A stretch of 64,000 bases of DNA from Cohaesibacter gelatinilyticus (GTDB taxonomy: Bacteria > Pseudomonadota > Alphaproteobacteria > Rhizobiales > Cohaesibacteraceae), in the NCBI RefSeq assembly GCF_900215605.1, contig NZ_OBEL01000002.1, positions 372,001-436,000 on the forward strand. The letters are read 5' to 3'. The notes below the pieces were generated by a model, which saw nothing but the letters and a program-made list of their open reading frames with translations, was not told where the DNA came from and ran no database searches. The first letter of the stretch is position 1; every line of letters begins with the position of its first letter. Below, piece after piece: positions 16,282 through 25,826 of the stretch. Made by a program: the position numbers and the translations under genes.

Positions 16282-17136
16282 TCATATGAGGGGAAGACGG
16301 ATATCGGTTCTGAGCTCGGACGCCGGGGTCTGTCGCGGATCATTGATATAAACCTCCAGGGGCGGCTCGTCCCTGGGCTCAAAGCCGGACTTTGGCAACC
16401 AATGTCCGTATAGCCATTCATAAGCCCCCTTCAACATCGCATAAGGCCCTGTATGTTCCAGCACGGCATAGCGTCCACTGGAAATATCGAAATATTCCAG
16501 CTTCTCCAGATCCTTGGGAAAGCTTTCCCTGATCGCCACAGCAACGTGCGAGCACATCTCCTCATCGGGCTTGGTTCCCGGCACATCATGATAAAGACAG
16601 AACAAAAGATCCACCTCGTCCATCAATGAATTGGCAATCAACACAGATCCCAGTTCCTTGAAAGCTCGTCCGATCTGTCGATAAGGTCCCTCATGGCGGG
16701 CGCCGGCAGCGGCAAAGCCATCCATCTCCTTCACAATCATCGGATAAGCATCATCAGCCATTGCATTCTGCTCCCATAGGTGCGTGACCTTGGCGCCCTG
16801 CTTTCGAAAATCATCGGGTGACAAGCCATGCGTCCGTTTGAAGGCCCGAGAAAAACTGGACAGATTGGTATAGCCTGCCTGCTCGGCAACAGAGCGAACA
16901 GGGTCGGATCCTTGCAACAAGACATTGGCCGCCCAATTCAACCGCAACCGACGCACCACTTCGGCCAGCGTTTCGCCGGTCATGGCTCGAAAGACATGAT
17001 GCCAGTGATAGGGAGACATGCAGGCAATCTCGGCCAGACGATCCAGGTTTAGCTCCTCGCTCAGATTGTCATAGATATGCGTCATCACACGGTTCAGCCG
17101 CTCTTCATAGGCTGTAAAATTCCGACCCTCAGACAT
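16282..17136 (-). CDS. AraC family regulator with GyrI-like ligand domain
   Basis: A 284-residue protein. The N-terminal AraC/XylS DNA-binding domain spans about residues 10-110, with the two helix-turn-helix units LDRLAEIACMSPYHWHHVFR and VRSVAEQAGYTNLSSFSRAF. The C-terminal half (about 125-284) is the GyrI-like small-molecule-binding domain: SGRYAVLEHTGPYAMLKGAY and EPRDEPPLEVYINDP are typical. This is the Rob/SoxS-like architecture that senses drugs or hydrophobic ligands. The ATG at 17136 has GGAAGGAAAGG upstream and is preferred to the GTG six codons earlier. Confidence 0.85.
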   Translation of the reverse strand: MSEGRNFTAYEERLNRVMTHIYDNLSEELNLDRLAEIACMSPYHWHHVFRAMTGETLAEVVRRLRLNWAANVLLQGSDPVRSVAEQAGYTNLSSFSRAFKRTHGLSPDDFRKQGAKVTHLWEQNAMADDAYPMIVKEMDGFAAAGARHEGPYRQIGRAFKELGSVLIANSLMDEVDLLFCLYHDVPGTKPDEEMCSHVAVAIRESFPKDLEKLEYFDISSGRYAVLEHTGPYAMLKGAYEWLYGHWLPKSGFEPRDEPPLEVYINDPRQTPASELRTDIRLPLI

Positions 17137-17402
17137 CAGCGCCTTTCCTTCCACTCATGTGCTGAGCCTAAACCAGACGCAGTTTGCTTGTCTTGCGGAA
17201 TTGAAAGCGGCGGGCTTATGGGTATCAGATATGATTTGGACCAACGAAAAGAAAAGCCACCCTCTCTTGCCCGAAATCAGGTTCAGATAAAGAACAATCC
17301 TTCGTTGCGCACTCACAAAAGACCGCTTTGCGGACAAAGTGATCAGTTGTGCTGGCCAGCGAACTATCTCCCTGAATTGGTCCGACATAAAGAGGTAGGT
17401 GT

Positions 17403-18281
17403 TCACGCGCCAAATCTTGGCTCGGGAACACCTGTTATGCCTAAGTCATATATTGCAAAAAGACTTCCTCTTTGAGGGCCATCTTCGGGGAAGCGGGGCA
17501 ATGGCGGTTTTGCCATGGAAGTCACATATAAAACATCCAAATTGGGTCCGCCGAAATTCACGCTAGTTACCTTTTTAACAGGCATATCAATGATCCGGTC
17601 AACATCACCATCTGGGGTAAAGCGGGTCAATTTGCCATCATAAACCAATGCATTCCAGAGGTATCCCTCAGCATCTACCGTTGAGCCATCTGCAGCCCCA
17701 CCATTTGAGCCGTCTACCTTTGCAAAGGTCCTGCGATTATTCAGTTTTCCAGTTTCGATGTCATAATCGTAAGCCCAAATTTCACCTGTCCAGGTATCTT
17801 GAAAATAGAAAATTTTGTCATCGGGACTAAAACATGGGCCGTTTGAACAAATAATCCCATCATCCACTTTTGTGACACTAAAGTCTGGATCCACTCGATA
17901 AAGTGCGCCGCTGGCATCGTCTTCCATCGTATCCATTGACCCAACAAAAAATCGGCCCTTGCGATCAACCTTGCCATCATTCAAACGATTTGTGGGAAGG
18001 TTGGGTTCAGGGTCATAAAATAATTCGCAATCACCAGAATTGAAATCTAGTGTGTAAAAACCGCCTTCCAAACTGCAAATCGCGCCTAGTCCATTGCTGC
18101 GAAGAGCCAAAGAACCAATTTTCCCGGGAACATCCCAAGCGCGGATTTCAGTGCCGTCAGCCGTGCATCTGAAAATGCGACCATCCACCGAGTCAATAAA
18201 ATAAAGGCGTTGCTGTTCAACATCCCAAATTGGACCTTCGCCAAGTGTGGTTTTGACATCTAAAAGTACTTCTATCCGCAT
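17403..18281 (-). CDS. SMP-30/gluconolactonase family sugar lactonase
   Basis: A 292-residue six-bladed beta-propeller lactonase. The metal ligands of the family are in place: Glu in LGEGPIWD near residue 15, Asn in ICSNGPCFSPD around 145, and Asp in ADGSTVDAEG around 195. It hydrolyses a sugar 1,4- or 1,5-lactone to the aldonate. The start at MRIEV has GAGGAGG seven bases upstream. It lies 26 bp after the BKACE gene as the last gene of an operon with a dehydrogenase and an importer, so it probably opens the lactone made by the SDR at 19296-20090. The nucleotide composition is visibly more A/T rich than in the flanking chromosome. Confidence 0.85.
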   Translation of the reverse strand: MRIEVLLDVKTTLGEGPIWDVEQQRLYFIDSVDGRIFRCTADGTEIRAWDVPGKIGSLALRSNGLGAICSLEGGFYTLDFNSGDCELFYDPEPNLPTNRLNDGKVDRKGRFFVGSMDTMEDDASGALYRVDPDFSVTKVDDGIICSNGPCFSPDDKIFYFQDTWTGEIWAYDYDIETGKLNNRRTFAKVDGSNGGAADGSTVDAEGYLWNALVYDGKLTRFTPDGDVDRIIDMPVKKVTSVNFGGPNLDVLYVTSMAKPPLPRFPEDGPQRGSLFAIYDLGITGVPEPRFGA

Positions 18282-18307
18282 GGAGTTCCTCCTCAATGGT
18301 TTTTCGC

Positions 18308-19252
18308 TTAAAACGAGACCTGATCGCCACCCTTTAGGGATAAAATTTCTCGTGCCTCATTTGGTGTTGCAACCGAAAATCCTAACCCCTCTACTATGCT
18401 GCGCATTTTGAGCACTTGGGCCGCGTTAGAAATCGCAAGTTCACCTTTTCCGATCCAAATACTGTCTTCCAGCCCAACACGAACATTGCCGCCCATATCA
18501 GCTGCTTGGGTCGCAATCCTAAATTGATTTGAGCCAGCACCCAATACAGACCATCGATAGTCATCCCCAAACAATCGGTCAGCAGTGCGCTTCATATGCA
18601 TCACATCATCAGGATGCGGGCCAATGCCCCCCAGTAAACCGAATACTGATTGCACAAAGAACGGTGCTTTGACCAATCCACGATCTGCGAAATGCGCCAG
18701 ATTGTAGAGATGTGAGGTATCGTAACACTCAAATTCAAATCGCGTGCCATTGCCATAACAAGTCTCAAGCACATACTCGATATCCTTGAACGAGTTTCGG
18801 AACACCAAATCACGAGACCCTTCTAAATGCTCGCGTTCCCAATCATGTTTGAAACTCTTGTATTTGCTCAATAATGGATACAGACCAAAATTCATTGATC
18901 CCATATTTAATGATGCCAACTCAGGCTGATAGGTGGCGGCAGGTCGCACGCGTTCCTCAACTGACATGTATGGACTGCCACCGGTGGTGATGTTAATGAC
19001 CGCATCTGTGCTGTGTTTAATGCGGGGAAGAAATTGAGAAAACCCTTCAGGTGATTGGTCCGGTTGACCCGTTTCTGGGTTGCGAGCATGCAGATGTAAA
19101 ATCGACGCGCCAGCATTTGTTGCATCAATTGCCTCCTTGGCAATTTCGTCAGGAGTGATCGGCAAATATGGTGTCATGCTGGGGGTGTGGATCGCTCCGG
19201 TTATGGCACAAGTGACAATAACCTTTCCACCTTGATCGAAAGCATTACTCAT
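18308..19252 (-). CDS. Beta-keto acid cleavage enzyme (BKACE/DUF849 family)
   Basis: A 314-residue TIM-barrel protein of the BKACE family. The zinc-binding HLHAR motif is present (ASILHLHARNPETGQP, around residue 50), together with INITTGGSPYMSVEER and the C-terminal NVRVGLEDSIWIGKGE. BKACEs condense a beta-keto acid with acetyl-CoA and split it into acetoacetate and a new CoA ester. The family has many substrates, and which one applies here is not visible. Its place between a sugar lactonase and an SDR in an importer operon points to a keto-sugar acid, which would be unusual. Confidence 0.82.
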   Translation of the reverse strand: MSNAFDQGGKVIVTCAITGAIHTPSMTPYLPITPDEIAKEAIDATNAGASILHLHARNPETGQPDQSPEGFSQFLPRIKHSTDAVINITTGGSPYMSVEERVRPAATYQPELASLNMGSMNFGLYPLLSKYKSFKHDWEREHLEGSRDLVFRNSFKDIEYVLETCYGNGTRFEFECYDTSHLYNLAHFADRGLVKAPFFVQSVFGLLGGIGPHPDDVMHMKRTADRLFGDDYRWSVLGAGSNQFRIATQAADMGGNVRVGLEDSIWIGKGELAISNAAQVLKMRSIVEGLGFSVATPNEAREILSLKGGDQVSF

Positions 19253-19295
19253 GCACTTATCTCCTGTTGTTCATTGTATTTGGATGCACCGATAT

Positions 19296-20090
19296 TCAAA
19301 GCGTTTCGACATTGCCATCGACGGCCAAGGACTGCCCCGATAGATTATTGCCTGCATCCGACAACAAAAACGCGACCGTTTTGGCTACGTCTTCCATGGT
19401 CACCATGCGGCGCAACGAGATCTTGGATAGATAATCACGTTCCATTTCGTCATAACTAACGCCGGTTTCTTGCGCCCGATCCTGAATCACACTCTCCATT
19501 CGTGCCCCAGCCACAATGCCCGGCAAAATCGCGTTAACTCGAATGTTGTCAGGACCTAACTCTTTAGCTAGACTTTCGGTCAAACCGATCACTCCAAATT
19601 TTGCAGCAGAGTACGGGGTTCTAAATGCATAACCGTGCTTGCCAGCAGAAGATGACATACTCACTATTGATCCACCGCCCGCAGCTTTCAGCATAGGAAC
19701 TGCAAAATGGGCTGAGATAAATTGACCACTTAAGCAAATGTCGACACAACGACGCCAATCTGCGACGGAAATATTTTCCACGCCACCGGTGGGACCGGCA
19801 ATTCCAGCATTGTTCACCAATGAATCCAAACCATCCAACTCTGCTTCAACTTCGCAAAAGAAACGTTCGACAGCATTTTCGTCAGACACATCCGTTACAC
19901 GAGCAAGACAGTTCCCCAACTCCTCTTGTGCAACTTCTAAGGCACCTTGATCAACATCACAGATTGCGAGCTTGGCACCTTGACTATGTAACAGGCGCGA
20001 TATTTCAAGGCCGATACCGCCAGCCCCGGCGGTCACTACCACTCGTTTCCCTGCCAAGCCGGGCAGACAAATATTCGTTGTGTTGGTCAT
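19296..20090 (-). CDS. Short-chain dehydrogenase (sugar or polyol dehydrogenase-like)
   Basis: A 264-residue classical SDR. The nucleotide motif is VVTAGAGGIGLEISRLL, followed by the acidic residue in AICDVDQ, which favours NAD. NNAGIAGP is intact, as are the catalytic Ser in SIVSMSSSAG and Tyr/Lys in YSAAKFGVIG. It lies 3 bp after the fused permease gene and 43 bp before the BKACE gene. A plausible role is oxidation of an imported sugar to its lactone for the lactonase encoded downstream, or oxidation of a hydroxy acid to the keto acid cleaved by BKACE. Confidence 0.83.
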   Translation of the reverse strand: MTNTTNICLPGLAGKRVVVTAGAGGIGLEISRLLHSQGAKLAICDVDQGALEVAQEELGNCLARVTDVSDENAVERFFCEVEAELDGLDSLVNNAGIAGPTGGVENISVADWRRCVDICLSGQFISAHFAVPMLKAAGGGSIVSMSSSAGKHGYAFRTPYSAAKFGVIGLTESLAKELGPDNIRVNAILPGIVAGARMESVIQDRAQETGVSYDEMERDYLSKISLRRMVTMEDVAKTVAFLLSDAGNNLSGQSLAVDGNVETL

Positions 20091-20092
20091 AA

Positions 20093-22171
20093 CTAACGAC
20101 TCCTTTTTTCGCGCAACGCGATGACTGCGGCTAAGATCACAAGGCCAAAAAAGACGGGCCGGAATGCGAATGGTAAAGTGGTTCCCGCGAGCAAGGTTTG
20201 CATGGAAGTCAGCAGCAATGCTCCGCCAAACATGCCGATATAATGCCCACGTCCTCCGGTGATCAAGGCACCGCCTACTACGACAACCGCGATGGAGGGT
20301 AAGAGATAATCATCTCCCATGCCTAAACTGGCTTGTCCGGAAAAACCGGTAAGCAAAATACCAACAAGCGCGGCACAAATGGCAGAGAGGATATAGACCA
20401 ATATCAGCGTTTTATTGGTGTTTATCCCAGAGAGACGGGCCGCTGCTTCGCTATTTCCAATGGCGTAAACGCGGCGGCCAAATGCAGTTCGACCCAATAA
20501 CAAAACAGCACACGCTACAAATAAAGCCAATGCTGGAATAATGGGTGTAGTTCCAAAAAATTCACCAGTCATCATCCAACGCAAAGCCGGGGCAGCAAAA
20601 CCATCGGGCGTACCATTGGAATAAATCAACGCTGCTCCCTGCAACAATCCGTTCATGGCCAATGTTACAACAATTGGCGACAATCCCAGGGCCACAACGC
20701 CCAATCCGTTCATGGTTCCGATAAAGACCGCCACCATAAGGGTGATGGGAATTGCATATATTAAGGCGCCATTGTCCCCCTGAACAATCCCGGCGACCAA
20801 TATACCGGATAGACCAATCATCCAAGGAACAGATAGGTCCAATCCACCCGTTAGGATCACCGTGCCTTGGCCAAGCGCCAAAATGGCCAAAAACGACGAC
20901 AACACCAAAAGAGCGTCCCAATATCTAAATGAACTAAAGACATTGCCCAACGTAAATTGGGTTAGCAGTAGCACTAAGAACAGGCAGATAAATGCTGGTA
21001 AAGTATAACGTAGCATGGCTGCATTGCGCTTTAAGAAACTTAGACGATCATGTTGGACAAGTTCGGCATTGCCCGCAATGTTCAACCGATTGTCCACAAA
21101 GGGTCTTTGGCTAACCAACATGCCTTTTTTACGGGCAATAATATCTTGTCTAACGCTCCGCAATTGGACCGCTAAAGGACTGTTTGATGACAATGTACCC
21201 GCCAACACTGCCGCCATTAACACCATGCTTTCTGCAATGGTTGCATAATAGGCAGACACGTTTAAAGACAACAGGATGTTGACCACGAACATCAAAATGT
21301 ACGCCCCAAAGATTGATCCTATGAGGCCGCCTTTACCACCACCCAATCGGGTACCGCCGATAACGACAGCGGCAAAAGTAGGTAGCAGTAGGGAATTACC
21401 GACCAATGGATCACCTGACCCTGTTTGGGCGCTAACAAAAACACCCGCCAGTCCGTAAAGGCCTCCTGCAAAAACATAGGTAGAAAAGGTCACCCACCGG
21501 GTTTGCAATCCAACCGATTCAGCCGCCTCTGGATCGCTACCAATAGAATATAGCGCCAAGCCAAATGGTGTTCGCTTCAACCACAACCAAAGCAAAGCCA
21601 CAATTGCTAACAGTACGATAGATGCTGGCAATAAATTGGCTACCGCATCACCCATGAAAACCGACGCTAAGCTGGGGGAAATGAAACCTCCTGGTTTGTC
21701 CATCACAAGTAAAGTCAAACCCTGCACAATGAACATAGTGGCCAAAGTTACGACAATCGGTTGTAGGCGAAGATAGGCGATAAAAAAACCATTAAACGCG
21801 CCAACTGACATGCCAACACCAATACCGATTGCTGTCCAAAGTGGCACTGATGCCTCATAATTGGCTGGGTCCATCTGAGTCGCAAGCACAGCATTGACCA
21901 ATGAGACAACCGCACCGGCGGATAGATCAAACCCACCCGACAAGATAACTAGCGTTTGCCCAGCCGCGGCTAAGGCAGTGGTTGTGCCCCCACTGGCCAT
22001 GAATGAAATGTCGAAATAGGAAAGCGGATAGGGGCTAATTGAACTGTTCAAGGTAAACAGCGCAATCAAAACTAAAAATGATACCAAAACTGCGCGATTG
22101 CGCGTCAATCCAAGAACAAATTGGGATTTTCTATTTGATGGACGTGTGTTTACATTTTCACTTTGGTTCAT
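20093..22171 (-). CDS. Fused double permease of a ribose-type ABC importer
   Basis: A 692-residue protein made of two complete RbsC-type permease domains in one chain. Half one covers about residues 20-330 (GFDLSAGAVVSLVNAVLATQ, then IGGTRLGGGKGGLIGSIFGA). Half two covers about 390-692 (GGLDLSVPWMIGLSGILVAG, then VVGGALITGGRGHYIGMFGG). A charged, probably cytoplasmic linker of about 50 residues (SVRQDIIARKKG onward) joins them. Family members are normally about 320-340 residues and work as homo- or heterodimers, so this chain supplies the whole membrane channel. The start overlaps the ATPase stop by 4 bp. Confidence 0.88.
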   Translation of the reverse strand: MNQSENVNTRPSNRKSQFVLGLTRNRAVLVSFLVLIALFTLNSSISPYPLSYFDISFMASGGTTTALAAAGQTLVILSGGFDLSAGAVVSLVNAVLATQMDPANYEASVPLWTAIGIGVGMSVGAFNGFFIAYLRLQPIVVTLATMFIVQGLTLLVMDKPGGFISPSLASVFMGDAVANLLPASIVLLAIVALLWLWLKRTPFGLALYSIGSDPEAAESVGLQTRWVTFSTYVFAGGLYGLAGVFVSAQTGSGDPLVGNSLLLPTFAAVVIGGTRLGGGKGGLIGSIFGAYILMFVVNILLSLNVSAYYATIAESMVLMAAVLAGTLSSNSPLAVQLRSVRQDIIARKKGMLVSQRPFVDNRLNIAGNAELVQHDRLSFLKRNAAMLRYTLPAFICLFLVLLLTQFTLGNVFSSFRYWDALLVLSSFLAILALGQGTVILTGGLDLSVPWMIGLSGILVAGIVQGDNGALIYAIPITLMVAVFIGTMNGLGVVALGLSPIVVTLAMNGLLQGAALIYSNGTPDGFAAPALRWMMTGEFFGTTPIIPALALFVACAVLLLGRTAFGRRVYAIGNSEAAARLSGINTNKTLILVYILSAICAALVGILLTGFSGQASLGMGDDYLLPSIAVVVVGGALITGGRGHYIGMFGGALLLTSMQTLLAGTTLPFAFRPVFFGLVILAAVIALREKRSR

Positions 22172-23709
22172 GCTGCACCTGATGTTTGTTCGTTATTTGC
22201 ACCAAGCGTTGCTTGAATTATGTTGGTTTCAGTTATTGCTTCTCCATCTAACCAACTGGCAATTTTGCCTTGGTAAAGCACACCAACTCTGTCCGACATA
22301 TGGGCCAATTCAGGCACTTCAGTAGAGTGCAATAAGATAGAACCGCCCGCTGCAGTAAAGGAGCTCATTAGTTGATAAAGTTGATGTTTTGTGCCCACAT
22401 CAATTCCGCGAGTTGGGTCAAATAGAAGCAAAATTCGGCTTTGCGCCACGAGCCATTTAGCAATTGCAATCTTTTGCTGATTGCCACCTGAGAACGCGCT
22501 TACGGGCAAATATTGTGCCCGTGAATCAACTTCAACTGCCGCGAAAGAAGTTGCTGTCGCGTTAGTTTCCTCATGTGGGTTCAGCAAGAATTTTTTGCAA
22601 AATCGATCAATGACGGGAAGGCTGGCATTTTGTTTTCCCGGTAATGTAAGAAACAAACCTTCAGTCTTACGTTCCTCGGGCACCATACCAATTGCAATGG
22701 AAGGATGTAGAGCATCTGCTGGTGAACGCAGATGCACACTTGCGTCATCAATTAGCATTTCACCTTTATCAATCGGTGCCGCGCCAAAAAGTGCATTGAA
22801 TAATTCCTTTTGTCCCATGCCTTGCAGTCCGGCAATGCCGACAATTTGACCGGGATGTAATGCGAAATTGATTTTGTGTAATTTGTTTCCAACTGAGAGG
22901 TTTCGCACTGCCAAAACTGGTTTTATGCCGTCAATTTTGACGGGATCGCGCTGTGGAAACGCCGTTTCAACCGACCGGCCAATTATCAATTCAAGGATTT
23001 TTTCGTCAGCGATGTCCTTTACGGGACTTGACTTTACATGCTGGCCATTGCGCAAGATTGAAAGTGTATCACAAAATTCACGCACTTCCGGCATGCGATG
23101 CGAGATGAACAAAATTGTCACACCACGCATCTTTGCATCAGCTATGATCGTGCCCAACCAATCAACATCATCTCCCGTTAGGGCGGACGTGGGCTCGTCC
23201 AACAGTAAAATTTGTGGGTCGCGATAAAGTGCGCGAGCAATTTCGATTTTTTGACGTGTTGCAAGGTCAAGGTTGCCTGCCAACTCATCGCAATTCACAT
23301 CCAGGCTAACAGATTGAAAATGTTTAGATACTTTGCGAGCTGCTTCAGAACGCTTCAACATGGATAAAGTGTTGGTTGGCCCCTTGGGTAGCATCATATT
23401 TTCTAGAACAGTCAGATCTGGGATTAGGGTTAGTTCTTGAAATGCTGTTTGAATACCGCAAGTGTGTGCGTCTCTTGGGGAGCGTAGTGCAACCTGACGA
23501 CCATCAATCAAAATGGTGCCGCTATCTGGTTGGATTAAGCCAGACAAAAGCTTCATTGTGGTCGATTTTCCGGCTCCGTTTTCGCCCAAAAGCGCATGAA
23601 CCGATCCTTTTTTGACTTGAAAATTCACACCATCATTGGCAATTGTTGGGCCGTAAGCCTTGCGTATATTGATCAACTCGATAACTGGAGGGCGTGGTGG
23701 TTCCAACAT
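22168..23709 (-). CDS. ABC transporter ATP-binding protein (RbsA-type, two ATPase domains)
   Basis: A 513-residue double ATPase. Domain one has GENGAGKSTTMKLLSG (Walker A near residue 42) and LLLDEPTSAL (Walker B). Domain two (about 270-510) has a degenerate Walker A, IAGLQGMGQKELFNALFG, and the signature FSGGNQQKIAIAKWL. Its Walker B reads LLLFDPTRGIDVGTK, with Phe-Asp-Pro instead of the usual Asp-Glu-Pro; this D/E pattern is common in RbsA second domains. It energises the fused permease with which it overlaps by 4 bp. Confidence 0.88.
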   Translation of the reverse strand: MLEPPRPPVIELINIRKAYGPTIANDGVNFQVKKGSVHALLGENGAGKSTTMKLLSGLIQPDSGTILIDGRQVALRSPRDAHTCGIQTAFQELTLIPDLTVLENMMLPKGPTNTLSMLKRSEAARKVSKHFQSVSLDVNCDELAGNLDLATRQKIEIARALYRDPQILLLDEPTSALTGDDVDWLGTIIADAKMRGVTILFISHRMPEVREFCDTLSILRNGQHVKSSPVKDIADEKILELIIGRSVETAFPQRDPVKIDGIKPVLAVRNLSVGNKLHKINFALHPGQIVGIAGLQGMGQKELFNALFGAAPIDKGEMLIDDASVHLRSPADALHPSIAIGMVPEERKTEGLFLTLPGKQNASLPVIDRFCKKFLLNPHEETNATATSFAAVEVDSRAQYLPVSAFSGGNQQKIAIAKWLVAQSRILLLFDPTRGIDVGTKHQLYQLMSSFTAAGGSILLHSTEVPELAHMSDRVGVLYQGKIASWLDGEAITETNIIQATLGANNEQTSGAA

Positions 23710-23790
23710 AGTAGTTCTCTTGAGGAAATGAAGATAAAGTTGCGCCCTATGCTAAGGCACCAGGCGCAAAATGTGAGTTGACGCTATATC

Positions 23791-24912
23791 TTACATTTCT
23801 GGTTGACCAACCAAAGCAGCGTTGAGGCCAACCTCAGGCAATTCGTCAGAAAAGATCGATGCAAACCAACCTGGGTTGGAAACCAATGATGGAAGGAACG
23901 CATTACAGCCAGCTTTTTGCTCTTCCCAACTTCCGGTATCACATAGTTTAACCGTCTCGTTGGTGACCAGTGGCAACGGCAATGTTGTTAAATTTGCGAC
24001 TTCTTTGCCATCAAGAATATCCACAGCCAACTTAAATGCCATCGCGCCCGAATAAGGTGGCGATGCATATGAAATGCGCGGCGCACCAAGGGGTGAATAT
24101 GGACCGTTAGCGCCTTCAACTTCAGTACCTTCAGGTAACATTTGAACGCGACCACCATTCGATCCCTCACCAGCACAAGGGAGTAGAGCATCATTAGAAA
24201 TTCCTGCTTCCAACTGCATTGAATTGGCAGTAAAACAGCCAACTTGCATCCACAAGCCGTCAATGTCGCCCCAGTCCCGCGTCGCTAGAATTTTCGACAA
24301 TTCAGTCCGTGCAACAGCTTGGCTCCACATGCCTATAGCTTCACCAACAATATTGATGCCTTCATACTGTTCAAAAACCTGTTTAGCTGCTGCTGTCCGT
24401 GCCGCATCTACTGAAGTGCCTGGCACACCAGTCATCAACACAATGTCACCTTGCCCACCTAATCTTGCAGCTAGCCATTGTGCTGTAGCTTTGCCAGCTT
24501 CTAGTTGGTCTATGGTAACGTTATAGGCACAAGGTTCACTGATTTCACCGTCATAAGCGATGATCGTTACGCCTTTGTCACACGCATTTTTCACCACGTT
24601 ATTCAATGCCGTTGGTGAAATGGGGTAGACGACAATGGCGTCAGCGCCAGCCTGAACCATAGCGTTAATTTGCTGAATTTGCCGTTGGGCATTTGGGCCA
24701 GCCACTTGAACCTGCAAGTTCACGCGATCGGCATAATTGGGATGTGCCGAAATCGCCTTTACCATATTGGCCGCCTCAGCTTGCCAATCATTTCCGATGT
24801 AGCTCATGGATAAATATACGTCATATTTTTCCTGAGCGCTGACTGTTGTTGCTGAGAATGCCAGCAAGCTTGTGGCTATTGCCGCTTTGGCTGCCGATTT
24901 TAGATTGAACAT
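23791..24912 (-). CDS. Sugar ABC transporter substrate-binding protein (RbsB-like)
   Basis: A 373-residue periplasmic-binding protein of the type-I (ribose) fold. The signal peptide runs to about residue 26 (TTVSAQ). Typical segments are VQAGADAIVVYPISPTALN, VTIIAYDGE and GDIVLMTGVPGTSVDAARTA. The start at MFNLKS is preferred, with GGGAGG (in the leader) just upstream. It is the first gene of the importer operon and follows a 44-bp palindrome that also lies upstream of the divergent GntR gene. Several cysteines in the mature chain could form disulfides. Confidence 0.85.
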   Translation of the reverse strand: MFNLKSAAKAAIATSLLAFSATTVSAQEKYDVYLSMSYIGNDWQAEAANMVKAISAHPNYADRVNLQVQVAGPNAQRQIQQINAMVQAGADAIVVYPISPTALNNVVKNACDKGVTIIAYDGEISEPCAYNVTIDQLEAGKATAQWLAARLGGQGDIVLMTGVPGTSVDAARTAAAKQVFEQYEGINIVGEAIGMWSQAVARTELSKILATRDWGDIDGLWMQVGCFTANSMQLEAGISNDALLPCAGEGSNGGRVQMLPEGTEVEGANGPYSPLGAPRISYASPPYSGAMAFKLAVDILDGKEVANLTTLPLPLVTNETVKLCDTGSWEEQKAGCNAFLPSLVSNPGWFASIFSDELPEVGLNAALVGQPEM

Positions 24913-24943
24913 ATTTCCTCCCATTAATTTTTTAGCTCGGTAT

Positions 24944-24987
24944 ATTATTGATTATTGATTTTTGATCAAAAGTCAATAATCAATAAT
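24944..24987. promoter_or_regulatory. 44-bp palindromic operator candidate between importer and GntR genes
   Basis: Arms of 15 bp (ATTATTGATTATTGA at 24944-24958 and its exact complement at 24973-24987) flank a second, internal palindrome TTTTGATCAAAA. The whole is within the 137-bp gap between the divergent binding-protein and GntR genes. A further GATC-containing box (TTTTTGATC) follows directly. It is the obvious binding site for the GntR protein, controlling both directions. Confidence 0.65.
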
Positions 24988-25049
24988 TTTTGATCTTTAT
25001 GCCAATGAATTTTTGGGTTATAAAGAGTTGGAATAAAGAGAGATTTTAA

Positions 25050-25724
25050 ATGAATTCGACCCTTAAAGCTATTAGGCCAGTTCGCCGAGAAACCCTGCAA
25101 TCAGCAGTTTACGAACAATTGTGCGAATTAATTCTTGAAGGTAATTTAGCACCTGGCGAATCCATAACCGTGGCAAGTATTGCCAAGGCCTTTAACGTTA
25201 GCCCAATGCCTGTGCGCGAGGCAATATCTCGCTTAATGGCAGCTGGAGCACTAACTGTTGTTTCAGGCCGTTCCATCGGTGTGCCGCGGCTTGATAAGTC
25301 AGTTTTCACCGACCTGCGGAATGTTCGGCTTGAAGTTGAAGCAACGGCATTGAGATGGGCAATTGCCAATCCAAGTACAACATTCCACAAACTCCTTGAA
25401 GATAAACTTGATGAGATGATTGAGACAGAGCAGAATAAGGAGGCTAAAGGGTTTTTGCGGGCAAATTATGAGTTTCACTTTACGATTTATCGTCAAGCGA
25501 ACTCTCCCATTTTACTAGAAACAATCAGTAACATTTGGCTTCGCATCAATCCCTATTTTCATCTTCTGCAACAGTCCGGGCATTATAAGATTTCCAATGA
25601 TCAGCACCGATCCATGATCGAAGCAATCAAGAAAAATGATGAGGTCCAGGCGGTGGAGGCGCTCAAAGATGACATTAATAGCGCACACAGTACGATGGTG
25701 GCACAACTTAAAGACTTGGTCTAA
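25050..25724 (+). CDS. GntR family regulator (FCD subfamily)
   Basis: A 224-residue regulator. The N-terminal winged helix (about residues 10-75) has LILEGNLAPGESITVASIAK and NVSPMPVREAISRL, the classic GntR pattern. The C-terminal all-helical FCD domain (about 85-215) retains the metal-ligand residues of the family: Asp/Asn-rich helices, NYEFHFTIYRQAN and QHRSMIEAIKKND. It is divergent from the importer and probably senses the imported substrate or a catabolite. A glycerate kinase gene follows at a distance of about 100 bp. Confidence 0.85.
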   Translation: MNSTLKAIRPVRRETLQSAVYEQLCELILEGNLAPGESITVASIAKAFNVSPMPVREAISRLMAAGALTVVSGRSIGVPRLDKSVFTDLRNVRLEVEATALRWAIANPSTTFHKLLEDKLDEMIETEQNKEAKGFLRANYEFHFTIYRQANSPILLETISNIWLRINPYFHLLQQSGHYKISNDQHRSMIEAIKKNDEVQAVEALKDDINSAHSTMVAQLKDLV

Positions 25725-25826
25725 CTACAGTGGATTTGGAACGACCCAACGGGATCCCGTCAACCCAGATGCAGCACTTCTAATTTGCATTTGGCGAGAG
25801 TCGTCGCCAGCAACATCGGGAAATTG

